This document shows, in pieces, positions 19,368 through 27,518 of a stretch of 33,861 nt of DNA. A program made the position numbers and the translations under genes. This stretch comes from Microbacteriaceae bacterium (lineage in GTDB: Bacteria > Actinomycetota > Actinomycetes > Actinomycetales > Microbacteriaceae). Every line of letters begins with the position of its first letter. Positions within the stretch are counted from its first letter, which is position 1. The notes under the pieces are model-generated. The model searched no databases. It was not told the origin of the DNA and saw only the letters and a list, made by a program, of their open reading frames with translations. The stretch covers positions 1 to 33,861 of the forward strand of contig JAIOXB010000005.1 in the NCBI GenBank assembly GCA_021741825.1. Reading direction: 5' to 3'.

Positions 19368-20140
19368 GCCAGGCCTAACATTTCGCGAGCCTGGACCACG
19401 AGCTTGGTGAACTCTGGGCGCCCATAGAGCTCGGGCTTACGCGGCCGCTCAAACGGAACATCGATGACTCCGATGAGGCGGCCCGGTCGTGCACTCATCA
19501 CGGCGATTCGATCCGACATGAACACCGCCTCGCTGATGTTGTGCGTGACCAATACCGCGGTCGATCCCGAGTGGCTTTGAAGCCGCAAGAGCTCTTGGTT
19601 CATTGTCTCGCGGGTGAATTCATCGAGAGCACCGAAGGGCTCATCGAGAAGGAGAAGTTTCGGGTGGTGAATGAGCACGCGACAGAGCGCAGCACGCTGC
19701 TGCATTCCACCCGACAATTGCCACGGATACGATTTGGCGAATTCTGTCATGCCGACCATCTCCAAAAGCTCTTCGGCTTTCGCAACATAGTCCTTTTTGT
19801 TCAAGCCAAAGACTTCGATCGGGAGAAGAACGTTTTCAATCGTTGTCCTCCACGGGAACATGACCGCTTGCTGGAACATCATGCCGATGTCTCGGCGTGG
19901 CTTTGTCATTTCTTCGCCGGCGATCGTGATTATTCCCTCGGAGGCTTTCAGCAAACCGCCCATGATGTTGAGGGCGGTCGACTTACCGCAACCACTGGGA
20001 CCCAGGAGGGAGAGAAACTCCCCCTCCCGGGCCTCAAGGTCAAGGCCACTGAGCGCAACGATTTCATTGCTACCCGACTGGTACTTCTTAGAGACACCCT
20101 CTAAGCGGACCAGTACTTTGGAATCGTTATTCTTTGGCAT
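19364..20140 (-). CDS. ABC transporter ATP-binding protein (SsuB/TauB-like)
   Basis: Walker A GPSGCGKST, signature LSGGMQQR, Walker B LLLLDEPFGALD. Confidence 0.95.
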   Translation of the reverse strand: MPKNNDSKVLVRLEGVSKKYQSGSNEIVALSGLDLEAREGEFLSLLGPSGCGKSTALNIMGGLLKASEGIITIAGEEMTKPRRDIGMMFQQAVMFPWRTTIENVLLPIEVFGLNKKDYVAKAEELLEMVGMTEFAKSYPWQLSGGMQQRAALCRVLIHHPKLLLLDEPFGALDEFTRETMNQELLRLQSHSGSTAVLVTHNISEAVFMSDRIAVMSARPGRLIGVIDVPFERPRKPELYGRPEFTKLVVQAREMLGLA

Positions 20141-20165
20141 TTCAGCGGCCTTTCGTTTGTACTAG

Positions 20166-21233
20166 TTAGTAGTTCGCTGCGTCTGATTCGACCCGAGCGC
20201 GGTCGAAGTCATTGGCAACACTGAGGTAATCGGTGTTGAGGAACACCGACAGATCGACGTCTTGAGCGTTGTCAATCGTCGACGCGATGAGAGCCAAGAA
20301 CGCGCTGGTTCCGGCCTCGTTGTGTGCACCGTACGCCGCTGAATCCGCGGGTGGCACCTGGGTGAGCGACAGCGCGAAGCGCAATCCACCCTGAGAGATG
20401 CCATCCATGTTTTCTTCGAACGCAGCCGGGATTACTTCCTTCAACATTCCAATACATGCTTCATTGTTTTGGAGGCAGAAGTGCGTTCCCATCGCGGTGC
20501 CCTTGGCAAAGAGACCCCATGCATCGCCCTTTTCTTCGAGCTTTGCGCTCGTCGTGATGATTCCACGAGCCGGGAATGTCTTGAACTCGGCAGGAGTCAG
20601 GTCAACCAGGTTCAAACCCTGAGTCTGCAACGCGAAGATGTCGTTGTACGCGGTTGAGTAGGCATCAACGTTTCCGCCTTCAATCGCAGCAAACGTCTCT
20701 GGTCCACCGTCACCGATTGGGATCAGGGTAGCGCCAGTGATGGGGTCGATTCCTTCATTGATGAGTGATGCCTCAAGGAAGGAAACCTCGCCGCCACCGG
20801 GTTCCGAGATACCGATGTTCTTGCCAGCAAGACCAGCGATGCTCGTGATACCTGAGGATTCCGGAGCGAAGATACCGAAAATCGCACCGGTCGAGTAGGT
20901 GTAGAGGTTGATGAGGTCAAGACCAACAACAATTCCTTCACCGACAGCGGGCATCGATGGGTTACCCGCATCGATGTTGCCAGCGACGAGCTGTTCCACA
21001 ACGTCGCCACTACCGCCAACTGCTTCGAACGTGACATCGAGTCCCAATTCGTCGTAGTAGCCGAGTTCAGACGCTGCAAGCCAGCCCCACCATTCAGCAG
21101 TGAAGGTGTCGCCGGATGCCATGCCCATAACGATTGAAACTTTCTCGGTAGGGGCGGCTGGAGCACACGCAGAAAGAGCAAAGGCGCCAACGGCCAAAAT
21201 CGCCATTGAGCCAAGCCGTCTCGTTTTGTTCAT
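20166..21233 (-). CDS. ABC transporter substrate-binding lipoprotein (NMT1/THI5-like)
   Basis: Start ATG at 21233 (SD AAGGAG upstream): MNKTRRLGSMAILAVGAFALSACAPAAP with lipobox; EWWGWLAASELGYYDELGLDVTFEAVGGSGDVVEQLVAGNIDAG. Confidence 0.9.
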   Translation of the reverse strand: MNKTRRLGSMAILAVGAFALSACAPAAPTEKVSIVMGMASGDTFTAEWWGWLAASELGYYDELGLDVTFEAVGGSGDVVEQLVAGNIDAGNPSMPAVGEGIVVGLDLINLYTYSTGAIFGIFAPESSGITSIAGLAGKNIGISEPGGGEVSFLEASLINEGIDPITGATLIPIGDGGPETFAAIEGGNVDAYSTAYNDIFALQTQGLNLVDLTPAEFKTFPARGIITTSAKLEEKGDAWGLFAKGTAMGTHFCLQNNEACIGMLKEVIPAAFEENMDGISQGGLRFALSLTQVPPADSAAYGAHNEAGTSAFLALIASTIDNAQDVDLSVFLNTDYLSVANDFDRARVESDAANY

Positions 21234-21293
21234 TTGTTTCTCCTTATGATGGTTTTTAGTTTTCTTTCTGTACCTTTTCATACCGAACCCGAT

Positions 21294-21310
21294 ATCTCGC
21301 GATGCGAGAT
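21294..21310. promoter_or_regulatory. Perfect 7-bp inverted repeat upstream of the ABC transporter operon, candidate operator
   Basis: ATCTCGC-gat-GCGAGAT in the AKR/SBP intergenic gap; contains TCTC-N7-GAGA. Confidence 0.5.
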
Positions 21311-21320
21311 TGTGAGCCCC

Positions 21321-22262
21321 CTAGGTGCGAACCTCTGCAACGATCGCGGAGATTGCCACTAAGTCTTCGGTGGATAACACGGCATCTGCTGCTCGGGTGT
21401 TGTCCACTACCTGTTGGGGGCGAGAAGCCCCCGTGATGACGCACGAAACTGAGGATTGGCGAAGGATCCACTGGATTGCCGCAACCAGTGGGTCGTAGCC
21501 CTCGGCGATGAGAGCGGACACGATGTCTTTCGCGAGATTTTTGTCCTCGTCGCTGAACCAGTCCTGATAAAGCTTGATGGTCGCGAGCCTGGTGTCTTCC
21601 GGGTCCGCTTTTCCGTGCTGGTACTTTCCCGTGAGCAAACCGCTCGCCAGTGGATAGTAGGGCACAAACGCCGTTCCCGTCGCCTCGCAGAAATCGAATA
21701 CGCCGTCCGTTTCCGAACCCGTTCGGATCATCGAATACTCGTTTTGGACGGACACATATTTTGCGAAACCATTTGCGGTAGAGACGTCGTGGGCTTCTTT
21801 CAATTCAGCGGCCGTCGCGTTCGAGACACCGATTTCTCGGACCAGTCCCTCGAGGACCAGGTCATTCAATGCGCCGAGGGTTTCCTCGAGCGGAACCTTG
21901 GGGTCCGGCCTGTGCAGCTGATACAGGTCGATGTAATCAGTGCCGAGCCGAGTAAGGCTTCCCTGAACCGCCTTGCGAATCCAGTCCGCCGACGCGCCAC
22001 CGCTCTCTGGTTGGTCGGGCAACACCAAACCAAACTTGGTCGCAACGATGACGCTGCTTCGCTTGGATTTGATGGCCTCGCCGAGGAAAGTCTCTGAACG
22101 TGTCTCGCCGTACTTGTCCGCGGTATCGAAGTAATTGATCCCGCACTCGAGAGCGACATCAACGATTTCCTGAGTCGCTTTTTGGTCCAGTCCGCGGCCC
22201 ATGTTGTTGCAGCCGATACCCAGTACTGACGAACTGAGTGAACCGATTGTTCGCAGCATCAT
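21321..22262 (-). CDS. Aldo/keto reductase
   Basis: Start at 22262 overlapping the thiolase stop (ATGA): MMLRTIGSLSSSVLGIGCNNMGRG; YFDTADKYGETRSETFLGEAI; TDYIDLYQLHRPDP; EIGVSNA. Confidence 0.92.
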   Translation of the reverse strand: MMLRTIGSLSSSVLGIGCNNMGRGLDQKATQEIVDVALECGINYFDTADKYGETRSETFLGEAIKSKRSSVIVATKFGLVLPDQPESGGASADWIRKAVQGSLTRLGTDYIDLYQLHRPDPKVPLEETLGALNDLVLEGLVREIGVSNATAAELKEAHDVSTANGFAKYVSVQNEYSMIRTGSETDGVFDFCEATGTAFVPYYPLASGLLTGKYQHGKADPEDTRLATIKLYQDWFSDEDKNLAKDIVSALIAEGYDPLVAAIQWILRQSSVSCVITGASRPQQVVDNTRAADAVLSTEDLVAISAIVAEVRT

Positions 22263-23401
22263 GATGGCTCCTCGTTTCCGAGAATCGCCGTGGCGTGTGA
22301 GGCCAGGGTCATCCCCATTCCGTGGACGAGAGACAGTTTTGCTCCGTCGTGTTGTCGAGCGCCGGCCGTGCCGCGAAGTTGTGCCACGGCCTCGATCATG
22401 AGGAACATCGACAGCATTCCCGGATGCGAGAAGGACAGGCCTCCGCCGTTGGGGTTCAACGACAATTCCCCGCCGGGCGCGAGGCGACCGTTCTCGACAA
22501 ACGACCCGCCTTCGCCCTTTGCGCAAAAACCAAGGTCCTCCATCAGAATCAGCAAGCTGATAGTGAATGCGTCGTAAACGTGGGCCGTATCGATATCGGC
22601 AATTCCAACCCCGGCTTGTTCGAATGCGCGCTTGGCCGAAACCGACGCCCTCGTGCTGGTGAAATCGGGCATTTGCGAAATGTTGCGGTGGTTTTGCGCT
22701 TCACCGGTTCCCAGTACCCACACGGGTTTCTGCTTGAGCGATCGCGCCCGTGCCCCCGAGGTGACGACGATTGCGCCCGCACCATCCGTGACAAGGCAGC
22801 AATCAAGTTTGTGTAACGGTGACGCGACGATTCCTGAACTCAAAACCTCGTCGACCGTGAGCGGCGTGGGGTACGGGGCTTCTGGGTTGAGCAACGCCCA
22901 CTCCCGCGCCGAGACAGCGTATTGGGCCAACTGCTCGCTCGTGGTTCCGAACTCTTTCATGTGCCGGTGAGCAATCATTCCGAAAGCGCCGACGGGGTGA
23001 ATGAGGCCGTACTGCTGCTCGTACACCGACTGCTCCGCCATGCTGACGAGCTTTCCTGCATCCGTTCGTTGCGTGCTTCCGTAGACAATCAGTGCGACCT
23101 CGCAAAGACCCTGGTTGATCATGGCGACTGCGTGGCCCAGATGCTGAACAAAAGAACATCCGCCGGTTGACGTCGAGTCAACAACGTTGGGCGAAAGCCC
23201 CAGATATTCGGCCATGGTCAAGGTCGGCATCGCGTAGTAGGACGACGACGAAAAAACTGCGTCGATGTCAGACATCTGCAAACCGGCTTCTTCAACCGCG
23301 CGTTTCGCAGCTAGGGCGGCTAACCCAACAGGAGACCTGTCAGTGGTCTTGAACGTATCGATCTGGGCGGCGCCCACGATAGCGACTGACTTATCGGCCA
23401 T
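22259..23401 (-). CDS. Thiolase family protein (SCP-x/lipid-transfer-type acetyl-CoA acetyltransferase-like)
   Basis: MADKSVAIVGAAQIDTFKTTDRSPVGLAALAAKRAVEEAGL; VDSTSTGGCSFVQHLGHA; NPNGGGLSFSHPGM; adjacent DUF35 partner. Confidence 0.9.
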   Translation of the reverse strand: MADKSVAIVGAAQIDTFKTTDRSPVGLAALAAKRAVEEAGLQMSDIDAVFSSSSYYAMPTLTMAEYLGLSPNVVDSTSTGGCSFVQHLGHAVAMINQGLCEVALIVYGSTQRTDAGKLVSMAEQSVYEQQYGLIHPVGAFGMIAHRHMKEFGTTSEQLAQYAVSAREWALLNPEAPYPTPLTVDEVLSSGIVASPLHKLDCCLVTDGAGAIVVTSGARARSLKQKPVWVLGTGEAQNHRNISQMPDFTSTRASVSAKRAFEQAGVGIADIDTAHVYDAFTISLLILMEDLGFCAKGEGGSFVENGRLAPGGELSLNPNGGGLSFSHPGMLSMFLMIEAVAQLRGTAGARQHDGAKLSLVHGMGMTLASHATAILGNEEPS

Positions 23402-23804
23402 GTGACACCTCCATTCGGAAATGCACAACCGGGTGCTCGTTGTCGGGGTGTTCAATTTCGGCGACCACCGGCAAACCGATGCTGATCGCCTCGGGTTCCG
23501 ACCCGACGAGATCGGCCATCATCCGATAGCCCTCCTCGAGATCCACCATGACGATCGTGTACGGAACCTGGTCTTCGAGCGCCGGGTTTCCCGCGCGATA
23601 CTGCGTGGTGAACGAATAGATGGTGCCTCGCCCAGAACCTACGCGCGATTCAATGTCGTCACTGTGGCAGTTCGGGCACAGTGTTCGCGGGTAAAAGTGC
23701 GATGTCGAACAAGCCAGGCAGAAACCGTAGGTGAGGTTTCCGTCGGCGAGCGCCGAGAAATACAGTTTCTCCTCGCCGCGAGGCGCGATCTGTGGGCGGG
23801 TCAT
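23391..23804 (-). CDS. Zn-ribbon/OB-fold DUF35 protein, thiolase partner
   Basis: CLAC...CPNC zinc ribbon followed by GRGTIYSFTTQYRAGNP...VPYTIVMVDLEEGYRMMADLVG; overlaps the thiolase gene. Confidence 0.9.
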   Translation of the reverse strand: MTRPQIAPRGEEKLYFSALADGNLTYGFCLACSTSHFYPRTLCPNCHSDDIESRVGSGRGTIYSFTTQYRAGNPALEDQVPYTIVMVDLEEGYRMMADLVGSEPEAISIGLPVVAEIEHPDNEHPVVHFRMEVSHGR

Positions 23805-24883
23805 TTCACTCCCACCCCACTCAACGCGGCGATCGCCTGCGAAATTGCGTCGCCGACTTCAGTTGTCGAGGAGTTACCGCCCAAATCCTTGGTCAGCGTT
23901 TGTCCTTCGCGAGTCACGTGGTTGATTGCCTCGGCGAGGAGCTCCGCTGCAGCGCTTTCCCCGAGGTTCTCGAGCATCATCACCGCGGACCACACCTGAC
24001 CGATCGGGTTCGCGATGCCCATTCCCGCGATATCCGGGGCCGAACCATGAACAGGTTCGAACAGTCCCGGTCCGCTGTTGGGGTTGATGTTTGCGGATGG
24101 CGCAACACCGAGGCTTCCGACGACGGCAGCACCGATGTCGCTCAAAATGTCGCCGAAAAGATTCGACGCAACAATCACGTCCAGCGTTTGGGGGTGGCTG
24201 ACAAGACGCGCGGCCAGCGCATCGACGTGCATCGACTGCCAACTCACGTCCGGATAGTCGGTCATGACGTCCTCAACGACCTCGTCCCAGAACGTCATCG
24301 AGTGAATGATTCCGTTTGACTTGGTCGCTGAAATAAGCGTCTTCGAACGTCGCGACGCGAGCTCCGCAGCGAACCGGACGACCCGCTCGATTCCCACGCG
24401 GGTGAAGACTGCTTCTTGCACAGCAACTTCTCTGACAGTTCCGCGGTTGAATCGCCCACCGACCTCGCTGTATTCGCCCTCGGTGTTTTCGCGCACAATC
24501 CGGAAATCAATCTGTGGAACCGGGTCGCGCAACGGCGACTCGATTCCCGGCAAAAGCGTCACGGGGCGAAGGTTGATATAGAGGTCAAACTCACGTCTGA
24601 TCGGGATGAGCAACCCCCACAGTGAGACGTGGTCGGGAACACTCGGCCAACCCACGGCGCCAAGGAAGATCGCGTCGTGGGCGGCCAAGGTCTGAAGCCC
24701 GTCGTCGGGCATCATCGTTCCCGTGGTTAAGTAACGCTCGCAGGACCAATCCAGCTCGGTCCAGTCCATGGTGAATCCGTGTATTTGTGCCACTTCGTTG
24801 ACGAGTTTTTGGGCAACGGGAACTACCTCGCAACCGATTCCATCTCCTGGAATCGTCGCGATGCGGTAGCTCGTGGTTGCCAT
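23801..24883 (-). CDS. Isocitrate/isopropylmalate dehydrogenase family, tartrate/D-malate dehydrogenase-like
   Basis: YRIATIPGDGIGCEVVPVAQKLV; PDHVSLWGLLIPIRREFDLYINLRPVTLLPG; VRENTEGEYSEVGGR; NLFGDILSDIGAAVVGSLGVAPSANINP. Confidence 0.9.
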   Translation of the reverse strand: MATTSYRIATIPGDGIGCEVVPVAQKLVNEVAQIHGFTMDWTELDWSCERYLTTGTMMPDDGLQTLAAHDAIFLGAVGWPSVPDHVSLWGLLIPIRREFDLYINLRPVTLLPGIESPLRDPVPQIDFRIVRENTEGEYSEVGGRFNRGTVREVAVQEAVFTRVGIERVVRFAAELASRRSKTLISATKSNGIIHSMTFWDEVVEDVMTDYPDVSWQSMHVDALAARLVSHPQTLDVIVASNLFGDILSDIGAAVVGSLGVAPSANINPNSGPGLFEPVHGSAPDIAGMGIANPIGQVWSAVMMLENLGESAAAELLAEAINHVTREGQTLTKDLGGNSSTTEVGDAISQAIAALSGVGVK

Positions 24884-24896
24884 GATGTGTCTCTCG

Positions 24897-25892
24897 TTAC
24901 TTGATCGCCATCGGGTTCACCGGTGAGCCGACGCCCTGGGTGATGACGAGTGGGGGTGCGCAGAAGAAGAAGTCGTACTGGCCGTCCTCGGCGCAATCCG
25001 CGGCGAGCTCTTCGAGGTCGAAGATTTCGCCGATCCAGAGTCCCATCGCCACAATGAATACACAGTGCAGTGGCTGGAACACATCGGGGGTTTCATTGGG
25101 GAGCACTTCGGCACCCCACGTGTCCGTTGCAATTCCCGCGACATTCGAGTCGTAGACCCACGAGATCGCATCGAGGCCGAGGCCCGGAGCACTTCCACCC
25201 GCGTAGTCACCCCAATTACCCTTGCGTTCGCCCATTTGACCCGTGCGGATCAAGACGAAGTCGCCTTCCTTGATGGTGACACCGTGGGCGGCCGCACAGT
25301 CGGTGAGGTCTTGAGAGGTGATGGCATAACCCGGCTCGAGGAATTCGACCTTCTTGAACCGAGCGACGTCGAGCAACACTCCGCGCCCCGCGATTTGATC
25401 GCGCGCGACAGTGATTGCTCCTCGTTGAGCGCCCTTGCTGCTGATGGTGTTGGCGGCAACGCCGTTGTACATTTTGTCTTCAAAGAGGATGTGCGCCAGG
25501 GCGTCCCACTGAGTTCCCGACTGCAGAGGCATGATGATCATGTCGTCGGTTCCGCGGATGTGCCTATCGCGTCCACCGTAAAAGTCGTCAACAATTTGGC
25601 CCGAAACGATGTCTCCGCCGTCTCGGAACATCAAGTGAATCGGATTGAATCGCCCGAGGCCGCCGGTCTGAGGCCCGTTCGAGTCGACGGGGAGTCCCAT
25701 CGAGATGCGTTTTCCGGACCGAATCGAACTCGCTGCGTCGCGAACAATGTCGGGCGTGAGGAAGTTGAGCGTTCCGAGCTGGTCATCCTTACCCCAACGT
25801 CCCCAGTTGCTGTATTTCTTCGAAAGCTCGCGAACGGTCTCTACGCTCGGCTTTCCGGGTACGGGGGCTACTACCTTCGATTGATCAGTCAT
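24897..25892 (-). CDS. Cyclase family protein (PF04199, kynurenine formamidase-like superfamily)
   Basis: NWGRWGKDDQLGTLNFLTPDIVRDAA; MPLQSGTQWDALAHILFEDKMYNG; metal-site-like motif. Confidence 0.88.
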   Translation of the reverse strand: MTDQSKVVAPVPGKPSVETVRELSKKYSNWGRWGKDDQLGTLNFLTPDIVRDAASSIRSGKRISMGLPVDSNGPQTGGLGRFNPIHLMFRDGGDIVSGQIVDDFYGGRDRHIRGTDDMIIMPLQSGTQWDALAHILFEDKMYNGVAANTISSKGAQRGAITVARDQIAGRGVLLDVARFKKVEFLEPGYAITSQDLTDCAAAHGVTIKEGDFVLIRTGQMGERKGNWGDYAGGSAPGLGLDAISWVYDSNVAGIATDTWGAEVLPNETPDVFQPLHCVFIVAMGLWIGEIFDLEELAADCAEDGQYDFFFCAPPLVITQGVGSPVNPMAIK

Positions 25893-25919
25893 GGGGTCTA
25901 CTTTCTATGATTCGGGTTA

Positions 25920-27518
25920 CTAGGATTTCGTTGCGTGTGGGCGGGTGACTCCGAGGTCAACGCGAGTTCCGAGTGAATAGTCACCCGAACGGAGTCGGTG
26001 CTTTTCGATCTTTGCCGTTGGCGTTTTGGGGAGCGCGTCCAGCACCTCGACGTATCGAGGAATTTTGAAAAAGGCAAGCCGTTCCTGCGCCCACTCGATG
26101 ACTTCCGCGGGATTCACGTCGTGGCCGGGCTTGGGAACCACGAACGCGAGGATGTCCTCATCAGTAAGTTCGGAGGGAACGCCGATGACCGCGGATTCCA
26201 TGACATCGTCGTGACTGTTGAGAACGAGTTCGACCTCGAGTGACGACACGTTTTCTCCACGTCGGCGAACGATGTCCTTCATTCTGTCGACGAAGTAATA
26301 CCAACCGTCCTCGTCCATCCACGCGCTATCTCCGGTTCGCAACCAACCGTCACTGAGAACCTGATTGGTTTTCTCTGGGTCGCGGAAATAGCCGAGCATC
26401 ATTGCTTCGTTTCGGAGAACCAGTTCGCCCACTTGGCGTGGCGGCTGGCGGTTACCGTTCTCGTCAATGACCATCACCTCGGTCGGCTTCAGCTCGGGGC
26501 TCGGGTGGCTGCGAGGAAGACCCATCGACGCGGCGCGGCGCGGTTGGTCGAGTGGTTCCAACAAACCGAATGTGGTTTCGCTCATGCCGAACCCGGAAAC
26601 ACAATCCAGGTTGAAGCGTTCTTGAATCTCCATACGCACATCGTGAGGCAGCGCGGGAACCCCATACGCAACGCGAACCTTGTGGTCTCGGTCTTCCGGC
26701 CCTGGGGCTTTCTTCGACAGAATCACGGTCATCGCGCCGATGAAATTGAAAACCGTGACGCCGTGGCGTTTGACGTCTGGCCAGAACTTCGATGCACTGA
26801 AGCGGGCGGCGAGAACTAGTGCTCCCTGAGCGCCAATCGCCCCCATCGTCGAGTACGCCTGCGAGTTGATGTGGAACAGGGGAAGGCACGCGTAGATGCG
26901 ATCGCCCTTCTCCATACCCATCCAGTGGGCGTAGGCCTGTCCCGTGAGCACATAGTTCTTATGGGATTGCATGACGGCCTTGGGAAGACCGGTGGTTCCC
27001 GAGGTATAGATCAAGCTGATGAGGTCGTCGCCCACAACCGTCACGTCGGGGACCTTTGCCGGCATGGACTCTTTGCTCGCCATGAATTCGTCATACCCAT
27101 CGACGTTTCCCAGCGTGAGAACCTTTTTCAAACGAGGAACGTCCTGAGCGACTTTGTCAAAGACCGCCATGTGTTCCTGACCGACGAGCGCAAACTCTGA
27201 CTGGGAGTGATCCACGAGATAGGCGGCTTCTTTTGCCTTGAATCCCGTGTTGATCGCAACCAACACTCCGCCGATTTTTGCTAAACCGAGCCAGGCGTAC
27301 AAGAATTCGGGCGAGTTGTCCACCATGAACGACACGCAATCCCCGTGCCTTACTCCGAGTGAATACCAGAGAGCGGCTGCCTGATCCACGTGAAAATTAA
27401 AATCGACGTACGAAACGACTTGCTCTTCCCAAATCAGGAACGGATCGTTCGGGTTGGCTTCCACCGCGCGCTCCAAAAAGTTCCGAAGTGTGTAGTCGCT
27501 GAAGTCGTGGGTTGACAT
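25920..27518 (-). CDS. AMP-dependent acyl-CoA synthetase/ligase (CaiC-like)
   Basis: LISLIYTSGTTGLPKAVMQSHKN; DGWLRTGDSAWMDEDGWYYFVDRMKDIVRRRGENVSSLEVE; PKTPTAKIEKHRLR. Confidence 0.93.
   Translation of the reverse strand: MSTHDFSDYTLRNFLERAVEANPNDPFLIWEEQVVSYVDFNFHVDQAAALWYSLGVRHGDCVSFMVDNSPEFLYAWLGLAKIGGVLVAINTGFKAKEAAYLVDHSQSEFALVGQEHMAVFDKVAQDVPRLKKVLTLGNVDGYDEFMASKESMPAKVPDVTVVGDDLISLIYTSGTTGLPKAVMQSHKNYVLTGQAYAHWMGMEKGDRIYACLPLFHINSQAYSTMGAIGAQGALVLAARFSASKFWPDVKRHGVTVFNFIGAMTVILSKKAPGPEDRDHKVRVAYGVPALPHDVRMEIQERFNLDCVSGFGMSETTFGLLEPLDQPRRAASMGLPRSHPSPELKPTEVMVIDENGNRQPPRQVGELVLRNEAMMLGYFRDPEKTNQVLSDGWLRTGDSAWMDEDGWYYFVDRMKDIVRRRGENVSSLEVELVLNSHDDVMESAVIGVPSELTDEDILAFVVPKPGHDVNPAEVIEWAQERLAFFKIPRYVEVLDALPKTPTAKIEKHRLRSGDYSLGTRVDLGVTRPHATKS

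Noticed and set aside
21321-22526. Long 401-aa version of the aldo/keto reductase
   Set aside because: The N-terminal extension reads into the thiolase gene; the AKR fold begins at MMLRTIG (22262) with an ATGA overlap.
25065-25910. 281-aa plus-strand ORF over the cyclase gene
   Set aside because: Fully antisense to the motif-bearing cyclase CDS; composition typical of shadow ORFs.
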